Below the pieces are notes generated by a model, which was not told where the DNA came from, did not search any database, and worked only from the letters and a program-made list of their open reading frames with translations. DNA of 64,000 nt from contig JAHBUO010000009.1 in NCBI GenBank assembly GCA_019638025.1, positions 1 to 64,000 on the forward strand, given 5' to 3'. Both the position numbers and the translations under genes were made by a program. Source of the DNA: Ignavibacteriaceae bacterium (GTDB taxonomy: Bacteria; Bacteroidota; Ignavibacteria; Ignavibacteriales; Ignavibacteriaceae). Shown here in pieces: positions 43,023 to 52,729 of the stretch (within the stretch, counting starts at the first letter, position 1; every line of letters begins with the position of its first letter).

Positions 43023-45119
43023 TTACATCTCTTTTTCTGCTATAAGTTTTTTCCCAATTACGAATTGACCTGATTCAAAGTGGTCTTTGGTAATGTAAAT
43101 AATACCTGTTTCATTGTGAGGTTCACCAATTTTGGAGTGAATAGATTTCAGTCCACCCAGATACCAACGGGAATCAGATATATATACTAGGTCTCCAACT
43201 TCAGCAGACATCTTTTGAAGTTCATCTGTTGAGAAAAAAATCACATCGTCATCGCCTTCTTTAATTTTCCAATCAATGATTACTTTTTCACCTTCTCTAT
43301 TATTTATCTTTCCGCCTTTGAAAAACTCTTTAGCTTTATCAAGTGACCATGAAGTTAAACCCAACGTCTGAGCTTCTTCATCGTATTTAACATAATGAGT
43401 TGTTGCTATTGCGACTAAAATACTAAGCAGTATTGATAACGCTAATAATAGCCATACACTGCCTAAATTCATCACAACTACACCGAAAAATATTACAGAA
43501 GCAATAACAAAGGAAGAAAATATTAGTTTTGCATTTGCAGATTTTCTTATACTTTCTACAATACCTTTTTGCCATGGAGTAGTATAAGTTATTGCAACAG
43601 CGACTACTGTACATGCAAAAGTATTATATAGGGCTTGAATATAGGTGTAGGGGTGTTTTAGATCCATTGGTGTTCCGTGATCAAAAGGTGCAATTAAAAT
43701 ACTTGGATACTTTGCCCCGAGTATCATTAAGGCAACTCCTCCAATGAAGGAAGAAATAACTGCTGCTGGGGTAAATCTCTTCCAAAAGACACCGAGAAAT
43801 ATAGCCACAACCAAAGGTGGTGTCAATGTAGAATGAAAAAATCCATGAGCTTCATATACGGTAGGGAAATCTTTAAATACTAGAACAGCTAATACTCCCA
43901 AAATAGTAATTGCAGCTGATGAATATCTTGCAGCTGATAATTCTTTTTTCTCCTGTTCGCGTTCTGTTTGGATTTTCGCTTTTAGGTATTTTTTTATTGG
44001 TCGGTGAACATCATTGATATAAATTGCTGCAGTTGCATTAATCAATGTATCAACAGTTGACATCAAAGCAGCTGTTAATGCTGCCATAATAAAACCAAAT
44101 ACTCCCGGGTGTGAAACTAAGTTTGCAACAACTACGAATATTTGATCCGGGTTAGTATTCGGACTAACCAAATCTGGGTTTGCTATCGATATTGCTTTCC
44201 CTATCCATCCTGCATTAGAGACAACAATAGCAGATATAGGAAGCATAAATAAAATATTGAAGGTAGCGGCTTTACGCCCTTCATCAACACTCTTTGTTGC
44301 CATGAAGCGCATAATCAATCCCATGTTCATAAATAGAAATCCAATGGAGCCGGCGACACCATCTTGCCAGAATATTCCGATGAAATTAAAACTTGCAGGC
44401 TCGTTAAAGTGGGCGAGAGGCAATTTCCACTCAGCAGGGAGTAGATTCCAAAAGATGTTGAAACCGCCAACATAATCGATACCCAACGCAAACAGAAATA
44501 GTCCGGCAAAAAGTAGAATGAAACCCTGAAGAAGGTCTGTAAATATAACGGCAGTTTGTCCACCAAAAGTGATATAGAAGCCTGTTATTATTGCAATTAA
44601 AACTACAACCCCCATCAGAGTAACATCAAATGTTGAACCAAGAATTGTAAAATGTTCAGGCAACAATGGTAGTGCGGCTTTACCAAGTGTAAGAAATCCA
44701 ATGCCAATATACCCAATCATATAAAAAAGTAATAAAACAGTTGCAATAAATCTTGCGGATGGGCTAAATCTTTTTTCAAAGTATTCTGGAATTGAACGAA
44801 TTTTTGTGTACACTATAATTGGTAACCAACCAAATAAGAAAAATGGAACGAAGAACCAATCATTCATATATGCCATTGAAGACGACAAGCCTTGTTCAAA
44901 TCCTTTTGCTGAATATTTTATGAAGCTATGACTTCCTACTCCTGTTGCTACAATTGAAAATGCAATTAACCACCAAGAAAATCTCCTTCCACCAAAAAAG
45001 AAATCTGAGGTAGTTCTATTGTATTTCCCAAAATAACTTCCGAAAAGCATTACAAGAATGAAGTAGACTAACATTATTATCCAGTCGACTGTAGTACCTA
45101 TATTATGATAATTTTCCAT
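43023..45119 (-). CDS. Sodium:solute symporter family transporter
   Basis: Integral membrane protein of 698 residues of the SSS family, with about thirteen to fourteen helices. Typical parts are VDWIIMLVYFILVMLFGSYF, FFFGGRRFSWWLIAFSIVATG, SIPEYFEKRFSPSAR, FTDLLQGFILLFAGLFLFA and LMSTVDTLINATAAIYINDV, the last being the sodium-site helix region. The C-terminal 110 residues are soluble (DWKIKEGDDDVIFFSTDELQ; SDSRWYLGGLKSIHSK) and are not part of the core transporter. The substrate cannot be told from the sequence; sugars, organic acids or inositol are possible. The small membrane protein at 45123 is upstream by three bases and must be co-transcribed. Confidence 0.9.
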   Translation of the reverse strand: MENYHNIGTTVDWIIMLVYFILVMLFGSYFGKYNRTTSDFFFGGRRFSWWLIAFSIVATGVGSHSFIKYSAKGFEQGLSSSMAYMNDWFFVPFFLFGWLPIIVYTKIRSIPEYFEKRFSPSARFIATVLLLFYMIGYIGIGFLTLGKAALPLLPEHFTILGSTFDVTLMGVVVLIAIITGFYITFGGQTAVIFTDLLQGFILLFAGLFLFALGIDYVGGFNIFWNLLPAEWKLPLAHFNEPASFNFIGIFWQDGVAGSIGFLFMNMGLIMRFMATKSVDEGRKAATFNILFMLPISAIVVSNAGWIGKAISIANPDLVSPNTNPDQIFVVVANLVSHPGVFGFIMAALTAALMSTVDTLINATAAIYINDVHRPIKKYLKAKIQTEREQEKKELSAARYSSAAITILGVLAVLVFKDFPTVYEAHGFFHSTLTPPLVVAIFLGVFWKRFTPAAVISSFIGGVALMILGAKYPSILIAPFDHGTPMDLKHPYTYIQALYNTFACTVVAVAITYTTPWQKGIVESIRKSANAKLIFSSFVIASVIFFGVVVMNLGSVWLLLALSILLSILVAIATTHYVKYDEEAQTLGLTSWSLDKAKEFFKGGKINNREGEKVIIDWKIKEGDDDVIFFSTDELQKMSAEVGDLVYISDSRWYLGGLKSIHSKIGEPHNETGIIYITKDHFESGQFVIGKKLIAEKEM

Positions 45120-45122
45120 ATC

Positions 45123-45335
45123 TCACCAATACAATGCTGCTATGATTAAGAAAGCGTGGATAAACATAAAATAGAAAAAGCCCCACAACATAATTTTCAT
45201 CCATCTTTTGTGACTTTTTCTAGTTGTATCTAATGATCCACTTTTTTTAACAATTATTAACCCGGCAAAGAAAAATATTCCTCCTACACCATAGAGATAT
45301 AGAAAAGGAATCCAGGTATTTAGTAATGAGGGCAT
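45123..45335 (-). CDS. Small two-helix membrane protein paired with the symporter
   Basis: Protein of 70 residues with two membrane helices, at about 7-28 (IPFLYLYGVGGIFFFAGLII) and 46-68 (IMLWGFFYFMFIHAFLIIAA), joined by a basic loop (KKSGSLDTTRKSHKRWMK). AGGTGA lies about eight bases before the ATG at 45335. It is three bases ahead of the symporter gene, so the two share a transcript. Accessory small subunits are known beside some secondary transporters; that this one assists its neighbour is inference from position. Confidence 0.72.
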   Translation of the reverse strand: MPSLLNTWIPFLYLYGVGGIFFFAGLIIVKKSGSLDTTRKSHKRWMKIMLWGFFYFMFIHAFLIIAALYW

Positions 45336-45434
45336 AGATTTTCACCTAATAATTATTGATTAAGTTTTCAATGTTAAGAATGAAGAGAGTATTAAACAAG
45401 TAAAATCGGAGTAGTTCTATGTAAAACCTAAAAC

Positions 45435-45480
45435 TTAACAATTTCTTAACATTGGAATAACTTCAATTCAATTAAATTTA
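45435..45480 (+). promoter_or_regulatory. Tandem TTAACA repeats and promoter of the pst operon
   Basis: TTAACA occurs at 45435-45440 and 45446-45451, and the degenerate ATAACT at 45457-45462, all at 11-base steps. This matches direct repeats of one DNA turn, as bound by PhoB/PhoP-type regulators (TT-ACA repeats in Bacillus subtilis). TTG at 45452-45454 and TAAATTTA at 45473-45480 could serve as weak -33 and -7 elements, with the repeats overlapping the -33 region as expected for activation. Confidence 0.55.
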
Positions 45481-45517
45481 GCATCTGATTTATAACTTAT
45501 TAAGTGAGGAGTTTAAA

Positions 45518-46426
45518 ATGACAAATAAAATATATTTTGCTACAATTTTATTCTTGATTGCAACATCTACTCTATTTTTTTCGTGCAAGCGTAAGGATGA
45601 GGTTAAAAAATCTGTTATTTCAATTAAAGGATCAGATACCATGGTTAATCTTGCGCAGAAATGGGCAGAAGTTTACATGAAGATGAGTAAGAATATTTCG
45701 ATTCAAGTTACCGGTGGTGGTTCGGGGACAGGTATCGCGGCACTTATCAATGGGACAACAGATATTGCAGCATCAAGTAGAGAGTTAAAACCAAAAGAAA
45801 TTGATTTAGCAAAATCTAAAAACGTTTCTTACAATGAAATTGCTGTTGCATTAGATGGTTTAGCTGTGATAGTACACCCGTCAAACCAACTTGATAATCT
45901 TACTCTCGAACAAATCAGAGACATTTTCATAGGGAAGATTAAAAACTTTAAAGATTTATCGCAAGAAGATAAACGAATTAACTTATACGGAAGAGAAAAT
46001 AGTAGTGGCACATATGAATTTTTCAAAGATCATGTTTTAGGAAAAGATGAAAAAGGAAACCCGTATGACTATGCCACATCAACACAAGTTTTGCAAGGGA
46101 CTGCATCATTAGCTGAAGCAGTTGCAAAAGATATCAACGGAATTGCTTATGGTGGTGTTGGATATTTTGCACATAGAGACGATGTAAAAATTTTACATGT
46201 AAAAAAGGATAAGGATTCAGAACCGATAGCTCCGGCTGAAAACAAAATCTTGAACTTCAAATCTATTTGGTCAGGCGATTATTCAATTTCAAGAAACTTG
46301 TATATGTATATATCATCAACAGATAATGAAGCAGTAAAAGGATTTATTGATTTTGTTGTTTCCCCTGAAGGCCAGAAATTAGTTGAAGAAATGGAATATA
46401 TTCCACTTCCTCCCAAAAGCAATTGA
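45518..46426 (+). CDS. pstS: Phosphate-binding lipoprotein of the Pst transporter
   Basis: Periplasmic or lipid-anchored receptor of 302 residues that hands phosphate to PstCAB. The signal ends LFFSCKRK with lipidated C23. The phosphate-loop motifs are IKGSDTMVNLAQKW, TGGGSGTGIAALINGTTDIA and LYGRENSSGTYEFFKDHVL, matching the PstS family, and the end is SPEGQKLVEEMEYIPLP. It is first in pstS-pstC-pstA-pstB-phoU, behind TTAACA repeats. A good ribosome-binding site (GTGAGGAG) precedes the ATG. Confidence 0.95.
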   Translation: MTNKIYFATILFLIATSTLFFSCKRKDEVKKSVISIKGSDTMVNLAQKWAEVYMKMSKNISIQVTGGGSGTGIAALINGTTDIAASSRELKPKEIDLAKSKNVSYNEIAVALDGLAVIVHPSNQLDNLTLEQIRDIFIGKIKNFKDLSQEDKRINLYGRENSSGTYEFFKDHVLGKDEKGNPYDYATSTQVLQGTASLAEAVAKDINGIAYGGVGYFAHRDDVKILHVKKDKDSEPIAPAENKILNFKSIWSGDYSISRNLYMYISSTDNEAVKGFIDFVVSPEGQKLVEEMEYIPLPPKSN

Positions 46427-46429
46427 GAA

Positions 46430-47419
46430 ATGATTAATCAATCACAACTAGCTCAGTTCGAAATTCAACCGGAAAATTCTTCGTTATCGAAAAGTGTTTC
46501 CAAGTTTGCCGGTCTAAAAGAGACTTTAATAAAAGTATTTTTTACACTTAATGGTTTAGCCGCATTAATTTTTATCATCCTTATTTTTATCTTTTTATTT
46601 AAGGAAGGAATAAAAGCTTTTGGGCACATCGGATTGATGGATTTCTTATATCTGCAAAGACTCGATGCAAACAATATTTTGCTGAGAGTGTATGAGTGGT
46701 ATCCAACTTCAGAGATTGCAAGATATTCACTTGTTCCCTTAATTACAGGTACTCTATTAACTGCAATTCCGGCAACCATTATCTCAACAATATTTGGCGT
46801 GGCTGCAGGAATCTATCTTTCTGAAATTGCTCATCCGAATACAAAAGAATTTCTAAAACCAATTATAGAACTATTTGCTGCTATTCCTACAGTTGTTATT
46901 GGATTTATAATGCTTGCAATAGGAGCAACTTTTTTTAATGATTTATTAAATCCTTTAAACAGGTTAAATGCTTTTGTTGCATCGATTGGATTATCGATGG
47001 TTATTATTCCGATAATTGCTTCGTTGACGGAAGATGCACTACGATCTATACCTGTTGATTTAAGAATGGCTTCTTATGGAATGGGTGCAAATAAATGGCA
47101 AACTATCAGTAGAGTAATCCTACCAGCTGCTTTCAGTGGAGTTTCGGCAAGTATAATTTTAGGTTTTGGAAGAGCAGTCGGAGAAACAATGATAGTACTA
47201 ATGGCTGCCGGGAATGCCTCAAACTTAACGACAGATGTTTTTCGGAGTGTAAGGACCATGACTGCAACAATAGCTGCTGAGATGGGAGAAGTCTCTCAGG
47301 GCTCAGACCATTATTATGCATTATTCTTCATTGGTATTGTACTTTTTATAATTACATTTTTTCTGAATCTTTCAGCAGAAATCATCATTAACAAGATGAG
47401 AAAAAAGAATACATTTTAG
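46430..47419 (+). CDS. pstC: Phosphate ABC transporter permease PstC
   Basis: Inner-membrane permease of 329 residues with six or more helices. The MetI-type core begins near LITGTLLTAIPATIISTIFG, and the coupling motif that contacts PstB reads DLRMASYGMGANKWQTISRV, followed by GRAVGETMIVLMAAGN, which is typical of PstC. Between helix 1 and the core lies a periplasmic loop (MDFLYLQRLDANN). It starts three bases after pstS, and pstA follows eight bases after its stop. Confidence 0.95.
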   Translation: MINQSQLAQFEIQPENSSLSKSVSKFAGLKETLIKVFFTLNGLAALIFIILIFIFLFKEGIKAFGHIGLMDFLYLQRLDANNILLRVYEWYPTSEIARYSLVPLITGTLLTAIPATIISTIFGVAAGIYLSEIAHPNTKEFLKPIIELFAAIPTVVIGFIMLAIGATFFNDLLNPLNRLNAFVASIGLSMVIIPIIASLTEDALRSIPVDLRMASYGMGANKWQTISRVILPAAFSGVSASIILGFGRAVGETMIVLMAAGNASNLTTDVFRSVRTMTATIAAEMGEVSQGSDHYYALFFIGIVLFIITFFLNLSAEIIINKMRKKNTF

Positions 47420-47427
47420 GTAATAAT

Positions 47428-48375
47428 TTGGATATTCAAAAAAAACAGAAAGATATTCTTGGTTCACTTTTTATTAACTCAATTAGAGTTTTATTCGCGA
47501 TACTTGTTATAGTCCTATTTTTATTGATTGGGAAGATAGTACTTGAAGGGATCGGAATGATAAGTTTCGAGTTTATTTTTGACGAACCCAAAAATAACAT
47601 GACTGAAGGTGGAATTGGTCCGGCAATATTTGGAACAATTGCAGTAACAATTATAATGGTTGCTATGGCAGTACCTCTTGGTGTCTTCTCTGCAATATAT
47701 TTAAGTGAATATGCAAAAGATTCATTCTTTTACCGAATCATAAGGACCTCAATAAATAATTTAGCAGGTATCCCATCAATTGTATTTGGATTATTTGGTC
47801 TAGGATTTTTTATTCTGTTTGTCGGAAAAAATTTAGACAATGTCCTCGAAACCGGATTATTATTTGGTCAACCTGCTTTGTTGTGGGCATCATCAACTCT
47901 GGCAGTATTAGTTTTACCTATTGTTATCGTGTCGACATTGGAAGCACTAACCTCTGTTCCTAAAAGTCATCGAGATGCTTCTTACGGTATGGGGGCTTCA
48001 AAATGGCAAACAATAAAAAATGTTGTTCTTCCACAGGCAAGACCAGGAATTTTAACCGGAACTATTTTAGCAGTAAGTAGAGGTGTTGGTGAGACTGCAC
48101 CAATATTATTTCTAGGATGTGCTTTTTTCTTACCCAATCTTCCGATAGTAGATTTGTGTATCGGAGATTATTGCATCCCGATGATTAATCCGACGGAACA
48201 ATTTATGTATCTTGCATATCATATTTTTATATTAGCCACACAATCGTCAAATCCTACAAAAACATTACCACTACAATACGGGGCAACGTTAGTTTTAATA
48301 GGTTTGACAATTTTATTGAACATTACTGCAATTATTTTTCGTTATAAATTTAGAAAAAGTTTAGGTAGAAATTAA
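47428..48375 (+). CDS. pstA: Phosphate ABC transporter permease PstA
   Basis: Second permease subunit, 315 residues. The family motifs are GIGPAIFGTIAVTIIMVAMA, PLGVFSAIYLSEYAKDS, INNLAGIPSIVFGLFGLGFF and the PstB-contact loop HRDASYGMGASKWQTIKNVV, followed by LAVSRGVGETAPILFLG. The start is TTG at 47428 with AGGTAA upstream. It forms the channel with PstC. A cysteine-containing insert (VDLCIGDYCIP) before the last helices is slightly unusual but lies in the variable loop. Confidence 0.95.
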   Translation: MDIQKKQKDILGSLFINSIRVLFAILVIVLFLLIGKIVLEGIGMISFEFIFDEPKNNMTEGGIGPAIFGTIAVTIIMVAMAVPLGVFSAIYLSEYAKDSFFYRIIRTSINNLAGIPSIVFGLFGLGFFILFVGKNLDNVLETGLLFGQPALLWASSTLAVLVLPIVIVSTLEALTSVPKSHRDASYGMGASKWQTIKNVVLPQARPGILTGTILAVSRGVGETAPILFLGCAFFLPNLPIVDLCIGDYCIPMINPTEQFMYLAYHIFILATQSSNPTKTLPLQYGATLVLIGLTILLNITAIIFRYKFRKSLGRN

Positions 48376-48382
48376 TTAGAAA

Positions 48383-49141
48383 ATGAAAGAATTAAAAATC
48401 ACAGTAAAAGATTTGAATCTATATTATGGTGCAAAACAAGCACTAAAAAATATTACTATTAATATTCCATCTAAGCAAGTTACGGCATTTATTGGTCCCT
48501 CGGGCTGTGGAAAGTCTACGTTCTTGCGAGTATTGAATAGAATGAATGATCTCATAGATCATGTGAATTTAGATGGTGAAGTTTTAATAGACGGAATTAA
48601 TATTTATGATAAATCAATCGATGTTGTAAATTTGCGCAAAAGAGTTGGAATGGTTTTTCAGAAATCAAATTTATTTCCAAAGTCAATATTTGAAAATCTC
48701 GTTTTTGGATTACGATTGAATGGAATTAGAGATAAAAATATTCTTATGGAAACTGCGGAATTGACTTGTAAACAGGCAGCAATTTGGGATGAAGTGAAAG
48801 ACCGGCTTGATGAACCTGCTCTTAGTTTATCCGGTGGGCAGCAGCAAAGATTGTGTATCGCCAGAGCATTAGCCATTAAACCTGAAATTGTATTAATGGA
48901 TGAACCGGCAAGTGCATTAGACCCAATTTCAACAGCCAAAATTGAAGAACTTATTCATCACCTTAAAACTAAATATACTATAGTAATTGTAACGCACAAC
49001 ATGCAACAAGCGGCAAGAGTTAGTGATTACACAGCATTCTTTTATATGGGTGAATTAATAGAATATGATAAAACCTCCAAAATATTTACTAATCCAACAA
49101 TTAAACAAACTGAGGACTATGTAACCGGAAGGTTCGGCTAA
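48383..49141 (+). CDS. pstB: Phosphate ABC transporter ATP-binding protein PstB
   Basis: ATPase of 252 residues that drives phosphate import. It has Walker [13 protein letters not shown], the PstB-specific [12 protein letters not shown]-loop [18 protein letters not shown], signature [17 protein letters not shown], Walker [14 protein letters not shown] and H-loop [15 protein letters not shown]. The end [18 protein letters not shown] is the family C-terminus. phoU follows 19 bases later. Confidence 0.97.
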   Translation: MKELKITVKDLNLYYGAKQALKNITINIPSKQVTAFIGPSGCGKSTFLRVLNRMNDLIDHVNLDGEVLIDGINIYDKSIDVVNLRKRVGMVFQKSNLFPKSIFENLVFGLRLNGIRDKNILMETAELTCKQAAIWDEVKDRLDEPALSLSGGQQQRLCIARALAIKPEIVLMDEPASALDPISTAKIEELIHHLKTKYTIVIVTHNMQQAARVSDYTAFFYMGELIEYDKTSKIFTNPTIKQTEDYVTGRFG

Positions 49142-49160
49142 TCTTACAAAGGAAGTTATT

Positions 49161-49859
49161 ATGGAACGACATTTTGACCAACAACTTGATAAGCTCAAAA
49201 CAAAAATCATTAAGATGTGTAGCCTTGTGGATGAACAAGTCGAGTTTGTTATAAAAGCACTGGAAGAGGAAAACAAAGAACTGGCTCAACTTGTAATCGA
49301 AAGAGATACAAAAGTTGATAAATTTGATTTAAAGATTGATAAAATCTGTCAAAAGATATTTGCTTTGAATCAGCCGGTGGCAATGGATTTACGATTAATC
49401 ATGTCGGCTTTAACAATTAATAGCAATCTTGAACGTATCGGTGATATTACAGTCAATATAGCCGACAGCTTTTTAATAGCTGGGCGAAAACCTGCATTTT
49501 ATCCTAGACTCAAAATATTCGAAATGTCGAAAATTGTGAAAGAGATGATTAAAAATGCAATTGATTCATTTATCGATAATAACGCAAGTTTAGCAAAAAA
49601 GGTCATTGAAACGGATGACCTTTTGGATGAGATGAACCGATACAATCACAAAGTATTGATTGAAATTATGAAAGAGGACAAAAACAATATTGAAGAAGCT
49701 GTTTCGTATCTTGTGATTACAAGAATGTTAGAAAGAATGGGAGACCATGCAACTAACATTGCTGAAGATGTTTATTTTATTGTCGAAGCTCAAATGATAA
49801 AACACAATTACGAAAAATTTATTTTCAATGGTAATGAAAAAGAAGATGATGAAGACTAA
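49161..49859 (+). CDS. phoU: Phosphate transport regulator PhoU
   Basis: Cytoplasmic protein of 232 residues made of two three-helix bundles, each with the metal-binding ExxxD-type motif: the first shows RDTKVDKFDLKIDKICQKIF and the second ETDDLLDEMNRYNHKVLIEI. NLERIGDITVNIAD and LERMGDHATNIAEDVYFI are the paired PhoU signatures. It links the Pst transporter to the PhoR kinase and damps the response when phosphate is plentiful. It ends the pst operon and is convergent with the TetR gene. AAGGAAG precedes the ATG. Confidence 0.95.
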   Translation: MERHFDQQLDKLKTKIIKMCSLVDEQVEFVIKALEEENKELAQLVIERDTKVDKFDLKIDKICQKIFALNQPVAMDLRLIMSALTINSNLERIGDITVNIADSFLIAGRKPAFYPRLKIFEMSKIVKEMIKNAIDSFIDNNASLAKKVIETDDLLDEMNRYNHKVLIEIMKEDKNNIEEAVSYLVITRMLERMGDHATNIAEDVYFIVEAQMIKHNYEKFIFNGNEKEDDED

Positions 49860-49867
49860 ATTCAACC

Positions 49868-50440
49868 TTAAGAAAAAATCAGTTTTTCGAAATAGTTTGT
49901 TATAGAATTTGCCATTAAATCAATGCTTAACCCATCATTTATGCTTTCAAATTCATTGATAAATGAAATAGTATAACTTTGAATAACAAAAATCTTTGTA
50001 AACTCTAAAATTCGATCTTCAGGGAGAGTTGATGTTGAAGATATAAACAATTTTACTATGCTAATCTCTTTGTAGAGTAAAGTATTGAATAACTCCCGTT
50101 CTTCCTCAAGTCTTAAATCAGAAAAATTATTTCTTACTAACTGAAAAATGAGGGAGTAATTATCATTCAAGCTTCGCTTGAGTGAGACGAAATTTTGAAG
50201 TCTATTTTTTATAGTTAATGACTCATTGTTAAAGATGCTGCTAATGGAATCAATTATATTATTAATGTCAGCTGAAACGGTATCGTAAAAAAGGTCCATC
50301 TTTGAATTAAAATAATGATAAATAGTGGCTTTACCGATTCGCAAGTCCCGTGCAATTTCTTCGACCGAAGTTTTTCGGAATCCGTGCCTCGCAAATCGCT
50401 TTCGAGCAGCTTCAATAATTTCATTTTTTCTATTTTTCAT
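49868..50440 (-). CDS. TetR-family transcriptional regulator
   Basis: Protein of 190 residues. The N-terminal helix-turn-helix reads IIEAARKRFARHGFRKTSVE and then EIARDLRIGKATIYHYFNSK, the textbook TetR DNA-binding signature at about 8-55. The rest is a helical ligand-binding and dimerisation domain without recognisable ligand specificity. It is divergent from the PpiD-like gene, with 127 bases between starts, so autoregulation and control of that gene are possible. Clear operator palindromes are not evident by eye in this gap. Confidence 0.92.
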   Translation of the reverse strand: MKNRKNEIIEAARKRFARHGFRKTSVEEIARDLRIGKATIYHYFNSKMDLFYDTVSADINNIIDSISSIFNNESLTIKNRLQNFVSLKRSLNDNYSLIFQLVRNNFSDLRLEEERELFNTLLYKEISIVKLFISSTSTLPEDRILEFTKIFVIQSYTISFINEFESINDGLSIDLMANSITNYFEKLIFS

Positions 50441-50567
50441 ATATTCTCATAATCATTCCTCTACAAAAATAACAATATTCCCTTGAAAATTACTTTGCTT
50501 TTTTTAGCTATTGTGTCTATTTTTATATTCTTAAAATTTAATACAACTTATCTGGAGATAATGATTT

Positions 50568-52655
50568 ATGGCTATGATGGCCAAGATGCGAGATTTAGCA
50601 CCGGCTTTTATAATTACAGTTGGTGTGTTGTTTGTGCTTTTTATGGTGGTTTCTGATTCCAATGTGTTAGAAGCTTTTGGAGGAAGAACCAATAATATTG
50701 CTTCAATCAACGAGACTGATATTACATATCAAGATTTTATGATCTACGTTGAAAGAGCACGTGAAAACCAAAAAGCTCAAACCGGTCAAGATATTGACGA
50801 AGAAAATATGGAACAGTTTCGTGATCAAGTTTGGGATGCTGTTGTGACTCAAACTTTAACCGAACAAGCGATAAAAAAGTTGGGTATAAAAGTTTCTGAT
50901 GAAGAAATTAGAGAAGTTATTTTAGGCCCAAATCCACCGGAATTCTTAAAAAGAAATTTTATAGACTCTACAGGAAGATTTAACAGAGAGTTTTATGAAC
51001 AAGCTTTATTTGATCAGCGAAATAAGGAAGCCTTATTACAAGCTGAAGAAGCAGTCCGACAAACCATTCTGAGTCAGAAATTAGAAAGTACTCTGTATGC
51101 TTCTATTACTGTTAGTGAGTCTGAAATTAAGCAAAGGTTTATTGATCAAAATGTAAAGATGACTGCAGATTGGGTAATTGTGGATATAAATTCAATTTCT
51201 GATTCGATTGTAAAATTTGAAGAATCAGAATTGCAAAAATATTATAAAGAAAATTCAGATAAGTTTAGCATTGAATCACAAAGAAAATTAAAATATGTAA
51301 ATTTTAAACTGGCTCCCTCGAGAAAAGACAGTAATGCAGTTTTCCAAAATTTACAAAATGTTGTTGATAAATTAAAAAATGACACATCTGACTTCAAATC
51401 TTATGTGGATATATATTCAGAAAATCCTTACAGTCGAGATACTGTTTCTGTTGAAGCTTTACCTGTTTCAATTGTAAGTAGTCTTGTTAATGCAAATCCC
51501 GGGACAATCGTTGGACCAACTGCAATTCCTCAAGGGTTTGGTATTTATAAGCTAATCGGAAGTGCTCCATCTAATGATGTGCTGGTCAAAGCATCACATA
51601 TATTGGTTCAAGCCACCGGAGATGATGTAAAAGATTTTGCTGAAGCTAATCAAATTTATGATCAATTGACTAAAGGCGCTGATTTTGCATCCTTAGCAAA
51701 GCAAAAATCAAAAGACCCGGGAAGTGCAGCCAATGGTGGTGATTTGGGTTGGTTCGGAAAAGGGAGAATGGTAAAAGAGTTTGAGGATGCCTCGTTTAGC
51801 GGCAATATTAATGTTGTCCAAAAACCGGTTAAAACTTCGTACGGTTATCATATTATCAAAGTAACAGATAGAATCAATAAAAAGTTTATTGTTGAAAAAA
51901 TTATTAACTCAGTAAAACATTCAGCAATAACTCGCGATGAAATATATAATCAAGCTAACGATTTCGCATATCTTGCTGAAAAAAATGGTTTCGAGAAAGA
52001 AGCTAAAATCGCAAATTATCAAGTTGCTGAATCTACTCCTTTTAATAAAGATATTTATGCAGTTCCGGGAATTGGATATAATAAAGGATTGGTTGATTTT
52101 GCTTTTGATAACGGTTTAAATACGGTCAGTAGCGTTTACAAAACCACTAATGGATATACTGTTGTAATGGTTAGTGAAATTATTAATGCTGGAATCAAAC
52201 CATTTGATGAAGTTAAAGTCGAGGTCGAAGGTTTAGTCAAACGAGAAAAGAAATTCGAAAAGGCATTAGCAATTGCCAATAATATTAAATCTAAAGTTGG
52301 AGGCAATTTAAGTAAAGCTAAAGAGGTTTATGAATTCGCTCGCTATGACACCTCAGCTAATTTTACGACTGCAGGTTCAATCCCCAAAATTGGAATCGAA
52401 TATGCTTTCAGTTCAGCTGCATTCAAGTCAGAATTGAATAAGGTGTCCGGTCCTGTTAGAGGTTTAAGAGGATATTATTTATTCAGAACACTTTCAAGAA
52501 ATGATTTCGATAACACAGCTTATTCTATGCAAAGAAATACTCTTCGCGATAATATTTATCAAGAGAAGAAAAATTCTTTTTATCAGCAATGGATTACTCA
52601 ACTTAAAGAAACTGCAAGCATAAAGGATAACAGACATTTATTCTTTGGTAGATAA
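50568..52655 (+). CDS. PpiD/SurA-like peptidyl-prolyl isomerase foldase
   Basis: Protein of 695 residues with one N-terminal membrane anchor (about 10-30, APAFIITVGVLFVLFMVV), a SurA_N/PpiD chaperone region to about 220 (NETDITYQDFMIYVERAREN), and a parvulin domain at about 340-445 with VKASHILVQATGDD, SKDPGSAANGGDLGWFGKGR and VKTSYGYHIIKV. A long helical C-terminal part contains a second, degenerate parvulin-like unit. It acts in the periplasm on outer-membrane protein folding. GGAG lies 11 bases before the ATG at 50568; the following methionines (MMAKM) are alternatives. It is a single-gene unit with a strong terminator. Confidence 0.9.
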   Translation: MAMMAKMRDLAPAFIITVGVLFVLFMVVSDSNVLEAFGGRTNNIASINETDITYQDFMIYVERARENQKAQTGQDIDEENMEQFRDQVWDAVVTQTLTEQAIKKLGIKVSDEEIREVILGPNPPEFLKRNFIDSTGRFNREFYEQALFDQRNKEALLQAEEAVRQTILSQKLESTLYASITVSESEIKQRFIDQNVKMTADWVIVDINSISDSIVKFEESELQKYYKENSDKFSIESQRKLKYVNFKLAPSRKDSNAVFQNLQNVVDKLKNDTSDFKSYVDIYSENPYSRDTVSVEALPVSIVSSLVNANPGTIVGPTAIPQGFGIYKLIGSAPSNDVLVKASHILVQATGDDVKDFAEANQIYDQLTKGADFASLAKQKSKDPGSAANGGDLGWFGKGRMVKEFEDASFSGNINVVQKPVKTSYGYHIIKVTDRINKKFIVEKIINSVKHSAITRDEIYNQANDFAYLAEKNGFEKEAKIANYQVAESTPFNKDIYAVPGIGYNKGLVDFAFDNGLNTVSSVYKTTNGYTVVMVSEIINAGIKPFDEVKVEVEGLVKREKKFEKALAIANNIKSKVGGNLSKAKEVYEFARYDTSANFTTAGSIPKIGIEYAFSSAAFKSELNKVSGPVRGLRGYYLFRTLSRNDFDNTAYSMQRNTLRDNIYQEKKNSFYQQWITQLKETASIKDNRHLFFGR

Positions 52656-52667
52656 TTATTTATTTTC

Positions 52668-52704
52668 AAATCCCTCTTCATTAATTTGAAGAGGGATTTT
52701 TTAT
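52668..52704. terminator. Strong intrinsic terminator after the PpiD-like gene
   Basis: A perfect 13-base stem, AAATCCCTCTTCA (52668-52680) with TGAAGAGGGATTT (52687-52699), loop of six bases and T-rich 3' flank. This is the longest perfect terminator stem in the window. Confidence 0.93.
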
Positions 52705-52729
52705 TTTAAAGTATACTTCTATTAAATGA

